DNA of 42,760 nucleotides from Nitrospira sp. (GCA_015903945.1 JABMDL010000007.1:75653-118412); one strand, 5' to 3'. Shown: positions 10,086 through 20,163, numbered from the stretch's first letter. Made by a program: numbers and translations. The notes: generated from the sequence alone by a model not told the origin.

Positions 10086-11435
10086 ATGAGCACTCCGATG
10101 AACCTTCAGAAGGTCCTTCTTGTCTCCAAAGACTCAGATCTGCGGCTGCTGCTCCAAGCGGTCGTCTCGCACGCAAACATTCACATAGCACACTCTGTAT
10201 CAGAGGGACTTTCCCTCTGGTCCGCGATGTCCCCCGACCTTGTCATCGGCGAAGGAAGCCCTCCGACACTGGCACCCCTCTTAGACTATGCCCGCCGCGC
10301 ACCCGAGTCTCCGCCCGTGCTCGCGATTGGCGACCACTACTCTCTTCAAGATGTCATTACGGTCATGCGGGCCGGCGCCGCAGATTACTTGGCCAAACCG
10401 ATTCTGCTGGAGGACTTGCGGACGGCTGTCAGCCGAGCGACCAGCCAACCTGGCGTGGCTCGTCTCACCTCGCCACCCGATCCGTTCGCCCCTATTGTCA
10501 GCGTCTCTCCACAAATGAATCTGATAAAGCACCTCGCCAAGGAAGTAGCCGTGACCGACGCAACCGTCCTCATCACGGGGGAAAGCGGAACCGGGAAGGA
10601 ACTGTTTGCCCAAGCCATTCACGCCGCAAGCCCACGGGCACAGGGTCCTCTGGTTGCCCTCAATTGCGCCGGTATTCCTGAAAATCTATTGGAGGCGGAG
10701 CTGTTCGGCTATCAACCGGGCGCTTTCACGGATGCCAAACAAGCCAAGCCGGGGAAATTCCAAGTCGCGGAAGGCGGTACGCTGTTCCTGGACGAAATCG
10801 GAGAACTGAGCGCAACCGCCCAAGCAAAACTGCTCCGCGTGCTGGAAGACCACAGCATCGATCCGCTGGGCGCGACCCACAGTCGTCGAGTGAACATCCG
10901 TGTTCTCGCCGCTACCAACGAAGACCTTCTCGCCCATATCAAGTCCGGCCGCTTCCGCCTCGATCTCTACTATCGCCTCAACGTCTATCAACTGCGCATC
11001 CCGCCCCTGCGGGAACGGCCAGAAGATATTGAGCCAATTCTTCTCATATTTCTCGAACGTGCCAGGCAGGAGCACGGCTGCCGCATTACGACGATCGCAC
11101 CGGCGGCACTGACCATCCTGCAGCGCCATAACTGGCCAGGCAACGTCCGTGAACTGCACAATGTCGTGGAATGGCTGACCATCACGTGCAAAGAGCGGGT
11201 TATCCAGCCCGATCATCTGCCACAATCGGTGCGGACCGCCCCACGGATGGAGCAACTCAACTCTGAACCCAAGCTGTCTCTCCTGGCCTTCGGCCTCTCG
11301 TTCCAAGAGATGGAGAAGAAGATGCTGGAGGAAGCGCTTCACAAGACATCGGGCAACATCTCCGAAGCCAGCCGTCTCTTAAAACTAACCCGCAACACCC
11401 TCCGCTACCGCATGGCGAAATATCACCTGCAATAG
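10086..11435 (+). CDS. sigma-54-dependent transcriptional activator with degenerate receiver
   Basis: A 449-residue NtrC-family activator: receiver-like domain (about 7-122), AAA+ domain (about 138-370) and a Fis-type helix-turn-helix (about 405-449, NISEASRLLKLTRNTLRYRM). Walker A is GESGTGKE (165-172) and Walker B is GGTLFLDE (230-237). The sigma-54 contact loop reads GAFTDA (212-217) where GAFTGA is usual. In the receiver the phospho-Asp position aligns with Glu56 (PDLVIGE for PDLVLLD) and the first acidic residues are SKD, while Lys104 (LAKP) is kept. It is thus unlikely to be phosphorylated in the normal way. The ATG at 10086 is chosen for its 8-nt spacing from GGAGG. Its targets are unknown; nirK and the cytochrome lie upstream, but no clear -24/-12 promoter was seen there. 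Confidence 0.9.
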   Translation: MSTPMNLQKVLLVSKDSDLRLLLQAVVSHANIHIAHSVSEGLSLWSAMSPDLVIGEGSPPTLAPLLDYARRAPESPPVLAIGDHYSLQDVITVMRAGAADYLAKPILLEDLRTAVSRATSQPGVARLTSPPDPFAPIVSVSPQMNLIKHLAKEVAVTDATVLITGESGTGKELFAQAIHAASPRAQGPLVALNCAGIPENLLEAELFGYQPGAFTDAKQAKPGKFQVAEGGTLFLDEIGELSATAQAKLLRVLEDHSIDPLGATHSRRVNIRVLAATNEDLLAHIKSGRFRLDLYYRLNVYQLRIPPLRERPEDIEPILLIFLERARQEHGCRITTIAPAALTILQRHNWPGNVRELHNVVEWLTITCKERVIQPDHLPQSVRTAPRMEQLNSEPKLSLLAFGLSFQEMEKKMLEEALHKTSGNISEASRLLKLTRNTLRYRMAKYHLQ

Positions 11436-11440
11436 GTCGG

Positions 11441-11467
11441 TTGACGATCGGCTCTCGATCGTATACC
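11441..11467 (+). promoter_or_regulatory. promoter with overlapping inverted-repeat operator for the toxin-antitoxin genes
   Basis: TTGACG (11441-11446) and TATACC (11462-11467) are separated by 15 nt, short of the ideal 17. The inverted repeat ACGATCG-gctct-CGATCGT (11444-11462) fills the spacer. An operator between the promoter boxes fits autoregulation by a Phd-type antitoxin. Confidence 0.5.
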
Positions 11468-11493
11468 CTATCGTCACCCCAAAAGGAGTCGCT

Positions 11494-11781
11494 ATGAAGT
11501 TCATTACGGTGCGGGATTTACGCGGACGTTCTGGGCAAGTCTGGACGAAGCTCGCTCGCGAAGGAGAGGTCATCCTCACCTCGAACGGCAAACCGATCGC
11601 CATTCTGTCCTCGGTGTCTGAGGAAACGCTGGAAGAATCCCTGACGGCCGTCAGACGCGCAAGAGCGGTGGCTGCCGTGGAGACAATGCAACGGCAATCG
11701 GTCCAAGCCGGCACGGATCATCTTCCCCCCGCGGACATTTCGGCTGAGATCAAGGCCGTACGGAAAGCCCGCCGCCGGTGA
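11494..11781 (+). CDS. Phd/YefM-type antitoxin
   Basis: A 95-residue protein with the N-terminal Phd/YefM DNA-binding pattern: MKFITVRDLRGRSGQVWTKL followed by EGEVILTSNGKPIAIL. The basic, likely disordered C-terminus would bind and neutralise the toxin. An AAAAGGAG site precedes the ATG. Its stop overlaps the GTG start of the PIN toxin by 4 bp (GTGA), the usual coupling in such modules. An inverted repeat in the promoter at 11444 is a likely operator. Confidence 0.85.
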   Translation: MKFITVRDLRGRSGQVWTKLAREGEVILTSNGKPIAILSSVSEETLEESLTAVRRARAVAAVETMQRQSVQAGTDHLPPADISAEIKAVRKARRR

Positions 11782-12209
11782 AGGTGGTGGTGGACACGAA
11801 TGTCCTGGTCGCGGGACTCCTCTCTCCGTTTGGCCCTCCAGGTGAAATCCTCCGCATGATTGCATCGGGCGCAGTGCGGCTGTGCTTCGATGCCAGAATC
11901 CTCACGGAATATGAAGAGGTCCTTGCCAGACCGAAGTTTCGATTCAGCGCTGAACAGACTCGAGCTTTGATGGACCATATCCAAGCGGAAGGATTCAGCG
12001 TGGCAGGCAACCCCTTGCCGGTCAGGCTTCCAGATCCGAGCGATGAGCCATTCTTAGAATCAGCCGTGGCAGGCGACGCCGACTGTTTGATCACAGGAAA
12101 CACAAGGCACTTTCCGTCGAGGCAACGTCAGGGGATGACCGTCCTCTCGCCGCGCGAATTCCTCGACTACTACCGGAAACGATCGAAACCGCGGATACGT
12201 AATAGGTAG
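11778..12209 (+). CDS. PIN-domain toxin (putative ribonuclease)
   Basis: A 143-residue PIN-domain protein of the kind paired with Phd-type antitoxins. Acidic residues of the nuclease site are visible: VVDTNVLVAG at the N-terminus, ILTEYEEVL in the middle, and DPSDEPFLESAVAGDADCLITGNTRHF towards the C-terminus. It probably cleaves RNA when released from its partner. It starts on GTG at 11778, overlapping the antitoxin stop. All expected acidic positions are present, so it looks intact. A gene-poor stretch follows. Confidence 0.87.
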   Translation: MKVVVDTNVLVAGLLSPFGPPGEILRMIASGAVRLCFDARILTEYEEVLARPKFRFSAEQTRALMDHIQAEGFSVAGNPLPVRLPDPSDEPFLESAVAGDADCLITGNTRHFPSRQRQGMTVLSPREFLDYYRKRSKPRIRNR

Positions 12210-12624
12210 ATACGTTTGCTCACCCTGAAATCTAATGCCGCAGGTCGAATAACGGCAGTTATCAGGGACAAGATAGCAACGCCCAGCCCATCACCGACTT
12301 CTCAGAGAACTTTGTCGAATTATGGAACAGTGGCCCCGATCTCCCTTGTTGCAAATTGCACCTCTCTTATCCAATCACCATACAATACCACCGTAGAAAA
12401 ACCCTCAATTCGACACCATCCTGTAATTCCACAGTTTCAGATAGTGGGCATTGCCCTTGCTTCGTGCTGACTATCAAGAGCACAGGTCCCTTATCGATTC
12501 TCGCTGGCAGGACAACAACGATCGCCCACAGTCGGAAAGAACTTTATGAATTCGTGGACACTGAACGGAAAACGAATGCCATCGTTTGCCGAGTACCCAT
12601 AGCTTCACCGGATTGGGTACCGCC
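12210..12624 (+). other. gene-poor stretch, no gene recognised
   Basis: This 415-bp interval is AT-richer than the surrounding DNA. Short open frames exist (for example 12356-12628), but they lack a ribosome-binding site and any recognisable motif and look non-coding. No repeat, RNA gene or clear promoter was recognised. It may be a decayed remnant next to the toxin-antitoxin pair. Confidence 0.5.
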
Positions 12625-13626
12625 ATGATGATGCCCCGATTCCACTTCACCTGGCAATCTCCTAGCCTATCGCCGATTGCAACACTCGTGATCGTGTCGG
12701 CTCTTGTGTTACAGGGCTGCGCTACCCCTACACCACGGCAGCCTCCTTCACGGGGCGATGTCCATATTCTCGAAATTGAAGTTACAGAGCAGCTGCCTCG
12801 TATCACACTGGAGCTGCCGTCAAAGGGCGCGGCGAGTGGTGCGGGCCGCAAGGCAGGCAAATGGTCGGGAAACTGGGCGATGACGAGTATGATTGTCGCT
12901 GGGGCTCCAGCCCTGGCAGCGCCTCCACTTGGGATGATCCTTGGAGCAGTTGTGGGAGGAGGCATGCTCGCCCTAACTCCGGTCGTCGCCACAGTAGGTG
13001 CCGTAAAGGGGGCCTTTGAAGCACCCTCAACCGCGTCTGTGGAATCCAGCGAGGCTCAGGTTCGAGGGATCCTACAGGCTGAGGACCTACCCCTCCGTTT
13101 GCGAGAACAGGTGCTTAAGGAGGTGGCGGATAAGACGTCAATTACCGTCGTAGATCGGCCGCAAACAGGGGACTCGATAGTCGCCCATAAGGAGACTGCT
13201 GGCCCCGGTGAGGGACGTCACCCGGAGAGCGTCCGTGACTCAGATTTGGAATGGTTACTCTATGGCCATGCCAAAGTTAGCCCCGGTGAAGAGCGTCAGC
13301 CCAGAAGCATTCTGAGGATCGGTGAAGGGCGTCAGCCCAAAAGCATCCTGAGGATTCAGTTAACATCACTTGAACTCCACGGGCCCTATGAGGTCGATCC
13401 AGAATTGGCCCTGCAGCTCGAAGCGGAGGTAACTCTGGCCACTCCGCCTGCCGGATCGCCGGTCTATAGATTCCGTTATGTGACAAGAGCGCTTCGGCTA
13501 AGCGAGTGGGTGGCGAATGACGCGAAGCTGTTCACCGAAGCCGTGAATCTCAGCCTTGCCCGCTTGGCAGAATTGATCGTCGACGATCTCTTTCTGACTT
13601 ATGATTTTGTTAATATACGCTCATGA
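12625..13626 (+). CDS. lipoprotein of unknown function with internal 12-residue repeats
   Basis: A 333-residue putative lipoprotein: hydrophobic N-terminus with lipobox LVLQGC, a glycine/alanine-rich hydrophobic segment (about 90-125, LAAPPLGMILGAVVGGGML) that may insert in or pack against a membrane, then a soluble region. A 12-residue unit of the form GEGRQPKSILRI occurs twice in tandem, with a degenerate third copy upstream (GEGRHPESV). The rest has alternating hydrophobic strands (SILRIQLTSLELHGPY, YRFRYVTRALRLSEW). Three ATGs (12625, 12628, 12631) are possible. It overlaps the next gene by 4 bp (ATGA). I do not recognise the family. Confidence 0.7.
   Translation: MMMPRFHFTWQSPSLSPIATLVIVSALVLQGCATPTPRQPPSRGDVHILEIEVTEQLPRITLELPSKGAASGAGRKAGKWSGNWAMTSMIVAGAPALAAPPLGMILGAVVGGGMLALTPVVATVGAVKGAFEAPSTASVESSEAQVRGILQAEDLPLRLREQVLKEVADKTSITVVDRPQTGDSIVAHKETAGPGEGRHPESVRDSDLEWLLYGHAKVSPGEERQPRSILRIGEGRQPKSILRIQLTSLELHGPYEVDPELALQLEAEVTLATPPAGSPVYRFRYVTRALRLSEWVANDAKLFTEAVNLSLARLAELIVDDLFLTYDFVNIRS
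13285..13356 (+). repeat. two tandem 36-bp copies inside the lipoprotein gene
   Basis: 13285-13320 and 13321-13356 are near-identical in-frame 36-bp units (each begins GGTGAAG); a diverged third copy starts at 13207. Each unit codes for 12 residues, so copy number could change without a frameshift. Confidence 0.75.
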
Positions 13627-14269
13627 CGAACGAGAACAGGCTTTTAATAAGATCTAGACGGGAATCCCGGTTCCATATGCGCAAGTTCCTCCCTCGTGCC
13701 TCAGGCGTCGTGCGGTTGCGGGTCGCGCCCCAGGCATTGCTGACCCTGTTGGCCGTGCTAGGGGTGCTGGCAACTGGCTGTATCCCTCAGCATCATGCTC
13801 ATGTTGTCGGCCTGAAGCCTGAGTCTCCATCGATCGAGGAAGAAACGCACATCGATACCTTACGCCCAACCTTCCGCTGGGAACGATTCCCTCCATACTT
13901 CGGAGCCGTGACCTACGAACTGCGGCTGTGGAAAGTCGGAAAAGAATTCTCTGGGGCACCTCAGGAAAGCGGTCCCTGGATTGGCACGAGGCATGATGAT
14001 TATAAGTACTCATGGATGTACGGGTGCCGTGATACGGATCCCGGCGAGTTGGTGTATAGCCGGCACGGTACGCACAGCCCGAACACACGCTGGAGACCAC
14101 GCTTCAGCCAGATTCGCGCTATTTTTGGAGCGTTCGAGCCCATTTCACGCTCGCCGGCAGACGGAGGGCGACGCAATGGAGTCAGCAGTTGCCCCACAAT
14201 ACGCCTGTCTCGAAAATTCAGTCGGCATGTCTCATTCCAGCAACCTTTCATCTGATTCACACTCCGTAG
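13623..14269 (+). pseudogene. fn3-like lipoprotein gene with a frameshift
   Basis: The first part codes for a lipoprotein: a hydrophobic segment with lipobox VLATGC, then a region resembling a fibronectin type III-like module (LRPTFRWERFPPYFGAVTYELRLW). At about 14069 the good coding sequence moves to another frame: the original frame becomes Arg/Ser-rich and stops at 14255, whereas the frame from 14069 reads YAQPEHTLETTLQPDSRYFW and on to a stop at 14267-14269, which looks like the natural second half of the module. Adding one base after GGT would restore one continuous protein. It may be a real mutation or a sequence error. The start overlaps the preceding lipoprotein gene by 4 bp; an ATG at 13677 is a possible alternative. 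Confidence 0.65.
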
Positions 14270-14381
14270 GGTGCACCCACTGCCCCCAAAAGGTCGAGTT
14301 TGAGACTTATCATTCCGGTTGTCTGCAAGACACACATTCTCTTACGAAGGGCGCATTATGAAGATGGCCCGGCCTTACAGA

Positions 14382-16793
14382 CTACCGCATCTTCACCACC
14401 GTCACCCCGTCGCCTCCTTCGGCTCGGTCACCGGGACGAAAACTTTCCACATAGGGGGAATCTTTCAAGTATTCGCGCAGGGCGGACTTGAGCCGGCCTG
14501 TGCCGTGCCCGTGGATGATCCGCATGAACGGCGCGCCGTCGAGCACCGCCCGATCCAACGCGGCCACGACCTGATCGAGTGCATCGTCGGCTGCCTGGCC
14601 CCGCACATCCACCACCGTCTGTTCGTCGAGTCCCAACCCGCCACCCGTCGAAAACCGGCGAGGGCCTGTTGATGGCGCTGCGGGAGAAGCCGCCACCTCC
14701 GACCCGCGTGCAAGGCCGATCAGATTCGAGACGGTCGCCAGTACCTCCCCGTCGCCCACTTTGACACGCACACGCTTCTTTCCCTGCGGCGTTTCCAACA
14801 AACTTCCCGTCATCCCCAATCCGGCAATTTCGACGACATCGCCAATCTTCAGCTGTTCGAGCGGAATCGGCTCGCCGGGCGAGGCCAGTTCCTGTCGTGT
14901 TTGTTGCTCCAGCTCACTGAGCCGTTGCTTGGCCTCTTTCGCCTTGATAAGCTTCTGTTCGCGTTTGACAGCATCGACCGTGGCCTGGACTTCGGCCCGC
15001 GCGCGCTGAAACTGCTCGCCCAGTTTCTTCTTAATCCCCTTGCGGGCCTCCTGTTCGGCCTGCTCCATCTTCAATTGGAGCGCTTTCGCTTCAGCCGCCG
15101 CCCGTTCGGCTTCTGCTCTCGCTCGCTGCGCCCGTTCCGTCTCCTCAGCCAACTGCCGTTGTTTGAGCTGTAAATCCGCCATCAACTGTTCAAGCCGCCG
15201 ATTCTCGTGCCGCAATCGCCGCCGCGCATCGTTCACGATCGTTTCGTCCATGCCCAGCCGTCCGGCAATCTCCAGGGCGGAGGAGCCTCCGGGAATACCC
15301 ATGAATAATCGATAGGTCGGCGCCAACCGCTCGACATCGAACTCCACGCTGGCATTGGCAAACCCGGATGTGGTCTGCGCCAATTCTTTCAAGGGCCCAT
15401 AATGCGTCGTGACGATGACCTTCATATTGAGCGACGCCAGCCGGCAGAGCAGCGCCTCGGCCAACGCCGCCCCTTCCTGAGGATCGGTCGAGGTCACCGG
15501 TTCATCGAGCAACACCAGCGATTGAGGCAGAGCGGATTCCCCCGCCTCTGCCTGCTCGACGGCATCGGAGAGGAACTGAACCATTTGCGTGATATGCGCG
15601 GAAAAGCTGGACAGGTCCCGGCTCAAGTCCTGCGCGTCGCCGATGTCCGCATAGCACTGCGTAAACAGCGCCATCTCCGATTCCGGCGCACAGGGCAGAT
15701 GCAACCCGGCCCGCACCATGAGTGCATAGAGCCCGACGATCTTCAGCGTGACTGTCTTCCCCCCGGTATTAGGACCAGAAATCACCAGCACACGAACCGT
15801 CTCATCCGCGACAATGTCATTCGGCACGACCTGTTCTTTGGCGATCATGAGCAGCGGGTGGCGCGCCTGTTTCAAGACCACACGGCCCTGCTCGTTTAAG
15901 GACACAGGGTTACACTTCAGCCGGCGGCTCAGCTCCGCCTTGGCTTTGACGCAATCGAACTCCGCCAAGACCTCGATGCCGTGGCCGATCTGGTCCGATT
16001 TATCCGAGACCAAGACGGTAAGTTCGCGCAATATGCGGCGGACCTCCCTCTCGATTTCAAGGTCTGCCACTTTAATGGAATTATTCAAGTCCACTAATTC
16101 GCGCGGCTCCAGAAACACGGTCGCCCCGCTGGCCGAGACATCATGCACGATACCGGGAATTCTACCCCGCATGTCGGCCTTCACCGGCACAACATAGCGC
16201 CCCTCGCGTTGCGCAAAATAGGACTCCTGCAGAATCTCTTCGTACCGTCGGGAATGCAGAATCTGTTCGAGATGCTCCCGCATCTCCTGCTTCAACTCTT
16301 GTGCATGGTGCGTCAGCCGCCTCAATTCTGGCGTCGCCGACTCCTTGATTGCGCCGTCCGGCTGAATCGCTGCGTCGATGGCCGACCGGACCGGCCGCAG
16401 CCATTTGCTCCCGTGCAGGGGTACCGCCATCTGCACCAACATCTGCGTCTCGATTCGATCCTGCGCCATGTACCGTTCAAGTTCTTCCATGAGCGCCAAC
16501 ACCATGGCGCACTCCCTCAATTCCTGCGCCTCCAGCACGCCTCCCTTCCCCGCTCGGACTACGCACTCTCGAATATCAGGAAATGACAGGACCGGCATCG
16601 GCTCGTCTCCCTCGAGCAGCCTCACCATCTCGGTCGTTTCCTGCTGACGCCGATGTGCCACGGCCAATTCCTCCGTCAGCGGAAGGGACCGGCAGCGAGC
16701 CGCCCCAAGGACTGATTGGGCCTGCTGCGCCAGCAGGTCCAGTAACCGCGGCCACTCCAATACCTGCGAGGCGCTCGAAACCATGGCATTCAT
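14382..16793 (-). CDS. mutS2: MutS2-family ATPase/endonuclease (RqcU)
   Basis: An 803-residue MutS2 protein, which acts on collided ribosomes or branched DNA rather than on mismatches. Order of parts: MutS core helices, ATPase with Walker A GPNTGGKT (about 340-347) and Walker B LVLLDEP (about 426-432), a long charged coiled coil (about 520-640, rich in Glu/Arg/Ala), and a C-terminal Smr nuclease domain with DVRGQAADDAL and IIHGHGTGRLK. The Walker B region reads DEPVTSTDPQEG, where many MutS2 proteins have DE-x-GAGTDP-x-EG. The ATG at 16793 has AGGAG at good distance; the open frame upstream to 16946 looks non-coding. It is divergent from gap. Confidence 0.95.
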   Translation of the reverse strand: MNAMVSSASQVLEWPRLLDLLAQQAQSVLGAARCRSLPLTEELAVAHRRQQETTEMVRLLEGDEPMPVLSFPDIRECVVRAGKGGVLEAQELRECAMVLALMEELERYMAQDRIETQMLVQMAVPLHGSKWLRPVRSAIDAAIQPDGAIKESATPELRRLTHHAQELKQEMREHLEQILHSRRYEEILQESYFAQREGRYVVPVKADMRGRIPGIVHDVSASGATVFLEPRELVDLNNSIKVADLEIEREVRRILRELTVLVSDKSDQIGHGIEVLAEFDCVKAKAELSRRLKCNPVSLNEQGRVVLKQARHPLLMIAKEQVVPNDIVADETVRVLVISGPNTGGKTVTLKIVGLYALMVRAGLHLPCAPESEMALFTQCYADIGDAQDLSRDLSSFSAHITQMVQFLSDAVEQAEAGESALPQSLVLLDEPVTSTDPQEGAALAEALLCRLASLNMKVIVTTHYGPLKELAQTTSGFANASVEFDVERLAPTYRLFMGIPGGSSALEIAGRLGMDETIVNDARRRLRHENRRLEQLMADLQLKQRQLAEETERAQRARAEAERAAAEAKALQLKMEQAEQEARKGIKKKLGEQFQRARAEVQATVDAVKREQKLIKAKEAKQRLSELEQQTRQELASPGEPIPLEQLKIGDVVEIAGLGMTGSLLETPQGKKRVRVKVGDGEVLATVSNLIGLARGSEVAASPAAPSTGPRRFSTGGGLGLDEQTVVDVRGQAADDALDQVVAALDRAVLDGAPFMRIIHGHGTGRLKSALREYLKDSPYVESFRPGDRAEGGDGVTVVKMR

Positions 16794-16939
16794 CGAAGAC
16801 TCCTGGGCTATTCCCGTATCGAACTGTAGACAAGAGGCCGGAGAGGAAGCAAGTTGGCTACTCTGAACCACACAAGCCCCCGGCTGAAAGCTCCTGTCGT
16901 GATAGCTCAATCCTGTCCGATTTCCCCCATTCGTATGCC

Positions 16940-16968
16940 TTGACATAGGGGGAGGGCGCCGATACTAT
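16940..16968 (+). promoter_or_regulatory. sigma-70 type promoter of the gap operon
   Basis: TTGACA (16940-16945), a 17-nt spacer and TACTAT (16963-16968) form a near-consensus promoter about 79 nt before the gap start codon. It would drive gap-pgk-tpiA-secG. Confidence 0.75.
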
Positions 16969-16986
16969 CCCCAGTCATATCGTACG

Positions 16987-17006
16987 GCCGGCTGCGGAGA
17001 GCCGGC
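16987..17006 (+). promoter_or_regulatory. hairpin in the gap 5' leader
   Basis: GCCGGCT (16987-16993) pairs perfectly with AGCCGGC (17000-17006) around a 6-nt loop. It lies just after the predicted transcription start, so it may stabilise the 5' end of the mRNA or affect transcription. No riboswitch class is recognised. Confidence 0.5.
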
Positions 17007-17010
17007 ATGA

Positions 17011-18060
<1,050 letters not shown>

Positions 18061-18147
18061 GCTGCGCATGCCCGGACGGATACGCCTGCTCCACCCGCAA
18101 CCACGTATTTGCCGGTACGCCTTGCCCCACCACCCCAAGGAGCGTTC

Positions 18148-19347
18148 ATGAATCTGCACAAGAAGACGATCGATGATGTGCCGCTTCACGGCAAACGGGT
18201 GATCATTCGAGCAGACTTCAACGTGCCGCTCGACGAAGCGCTTCAAATTACCGACGATACCCGCATCCGTTCCACGCTGCCGACCATCAACCGCGTCGTG
18301 GACGAAGGCGCGAAAGTCATTCTGTGCTCCCACCTCGGCAGACCGAAAGGCGCCTTCGATCCGAAATACAGTTTGGCGCCGGTGGCAAAGCGATTGGGGC
18401 GCCTCCTGGGAAAAGAAGTGATCTTTGCCCCGGATTGCATCGGCCCTGCTGTTGAAAAGCTCGCGGCAAAGATGAATGCCGGTGACGTGCTCCTGCTGGA
18501 GAACCTCCGCTTCCATCCCGGCGAAGAGAAAAACGACGAGGCCTTCTCCAAAGCCCTCGCGTCGCTCGGCGATGTCTTCATCAACGACGCCTTCGGCGCC
18601 GCGCACCGGGCCCACGCCTCCACCGTCGGCATTACCAAGTTCATCAAAGACGCGGCGGCAGGCGCACTGCTCAAGAAGGAAATCGAGTATCTCGAAGGCG
18701 CCATCGCCAACCCGGTCCGGCCGTTCGTGGCGGTGCTCGGCGGCGCGAAAGTGTCCGGGAAAATCGGCGTGATCGAAAACCTGGGAAAGAAAGTCGACAA
18801 GGTCATCATCGGCGGCGGCATGGCCTTTACCTTCTTGAAAGCGAAAGGGATGGAGATCGGCAACTCGCTGGTCGAAAACGACATGTTGGACTTCGCCAGA
18901 GGCGTCGAAGAACATGCGCTGTCCCGTGGTGTCAAGTTCTACCTGCCGGTCGATTGCGTCGTCGCGGCCAGCCGCGAGCCAGGCGCAGAGACGAAGATCG
19001 TCCCGGTTCAAGAGATTCCGAAGGGATGGTACGCGCTGGACATCGGCCCCGCTTCCGTCAAGCTGTTCAACCTCGCGGTCCAGAACGCCAAGACAATTCT
19101 CTGGAACGGCCCGATGGGAGTGTTTGAAATCGATGCGTACGCCAGAGGCACGCTGGCCATGGCGCACGCGATTGCCGATGCCTATGCCCTCACGATCGTC
19201 GGAGGCGGAGAAACGGCTCTGGCAGTCCATCGTGCCGGCGTCTCAGAAAACATGTCCTTCATCTCGACCGGCGGCGGCGCCGCCTTGGAACTGCTCGAAG
19301 GCAAGGAGCTTCCCGGACTGGTCGCCTTGCCGGAACGTGACAATTAG
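18148..19347 (+). CDS. pgk: phosphoglycerate kinase
   Basis: Transfers phosphate between 1,3-bisphosphoglycerate and ADP. The 399-residue protein shows the family's opening (GKRVIIRADFNVPL), the SHLGRPKG substrate loop, the LLENLRFHPGEE and NDAFGAAHRAHAS signatures, the FVAVLGGAKVSGKI hinge region, and near the C-terminus the nucleotide loop GGGETALA and FISTGGGAALE. The ATG at 18148 has AAGGAG upstream; the frame extends back to 18109 without support. The gap to tpiA is 39 nt, so it is co-transcribed. Confidence 0.97.
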   Translation: MNLHKKTIDDVPLHGKRVIIRADFNVPLDEALQITDDTRIRSTLPTINRVVDEGAKVILCSHLGRPKGAFDPKYSLAPVAKRLGRLLGKEVIFAPDCIGPAVEKLAAKMNAGDVLLLENLRFHPGEEKNDEAFSKALASLGDVFINDAFGAAHRAHASTVGITKFIKDAAAGALLKKEIEYLEGAIANPVRPFVAVLGGAKVSGKIGVIENLGKKVDKVIIGGGMAFTFLKAKGMEIGNSLVENDMLDFARGVEEHALSRGVKFYLPVDCVVAASREPGAETKIVPVQEIPKGWYALDIGPASVKLFNLAVQNAKTILWNGPMGVFEIDAYARGTLAMAHAIADAYALTIVGGGETALAVHRAGVSENMSFISTGGGAALELLEGKELPGLVALPERDN

Positions 19348-19386
19348 CCGTCCCTCTCACCCCCGCAGGGATCGGACCAGAGGCAC

Positions 19387-20163
19387 GTGCGCACAATCCT
19401 CATCGTCGGCAATTGGAAAATGAACAAGACCGCCTCAGAAGCGGCGGCTTTCGTTCGTGAGGTCATCCCCAGGCTTTCCGTCTCCCCGGCGGTTGAATAT
19501 GTGGTCGCGCCGCCCTTCACCGCGCTGGAGTCGGTCCGCGCAGCACTTGGCTCCTCGTCACCTCTCCAACTCGGTGCGCAAAACATGTTTTGGGAAGATC
19601 GCGGCGCCTACACGGGCGAGATTTCCGCGCCGATGCTCAAGGATCTTGGCTGCCGCTACGTCATCCTCGGCCATTCGGAACGCCGCGCGCTCTTCGGCGA
19701 ACAGGACGACGGAATTCAGAAAAAGCTCCGCGCCGCCCTGGCTCACGACCTCAAACCGATTCTGTGCATCGGAGAATCGTTCGCCCAACGTGAAGACGAA
19801 AAAACAGAGGAGGTGCTCCGGCAACAATTACACGGAGCGCTGGCCGGACTCTCGCTTCACTCCGTAGCCACCCTCACCGTTGCTTATGAACCGGTGTGGG
19901 CCATTGGAACCGGAAAAGCAGCCACGACCGACCAAGCTGTTGCCGCGCACCGGACCATTCGGGCCTTTCTCGCGAAGATGTGGCCTGCGAATGTCGCGGA
20001 TACCACGAGAATTTTATACGGAGGCAGCGTGACGCCACAGAATATCGGCGCCTTATTACAATCCGATCAGATCGACGGCGCTTTGATCGGCGGGGCTTGT
20101 CTCCAAGCGGACTCCTTTGTTACAATCGCCACCATTGCTCAATCGATTGGAGCCAGACCGTAA
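19387..20163 (+). CDS. tpiA: triosephosphate isomerase
   Basis: Interconverts dihydroxyacetone phosphate and glyceraldehyde-3-phosphate. The 258-residue TIM barrel carries NWKMNK (catalytic Lys), the GHSERR histidine loop, YEPVWAIGTGKAA (catalytic Glu and mobile loop 6) and YGGSVTPQN (phosphate binding). It starts on GTG at 19387. Its TAA stop is followed immediately by the secG ATG, so translation is likely coupled. Confidence 0.97.
   Translation: MRTILIVGNWKMNKTASEAAAFVREVIPRLSVSPAVEYVVAPPFTALESVRAALGSSSPLQLGAQNMFWEDRGAYTGEISAPMLKDLGCRYVILGHSERRALFGEQDDGIQKKLRAALAHDLKPILCIGESFAQREDEKTEEVLRQQLHGALAGLSLHSVATLTVAYEPVWAIGTGKAATTDQAVAAHRTIRAFLAKMWPANVADTTRILYGGSVTPQNIGALLQSDQIDGALIGGACLQADSFVTIATIAQSIGARP

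Noticed and set aside
12356..12628. A small 90-residue gene between the toxin and the lipoprotein
   Set aside because: No ribosome-binding site, low-complexity Thr/Ser composition and no motif.
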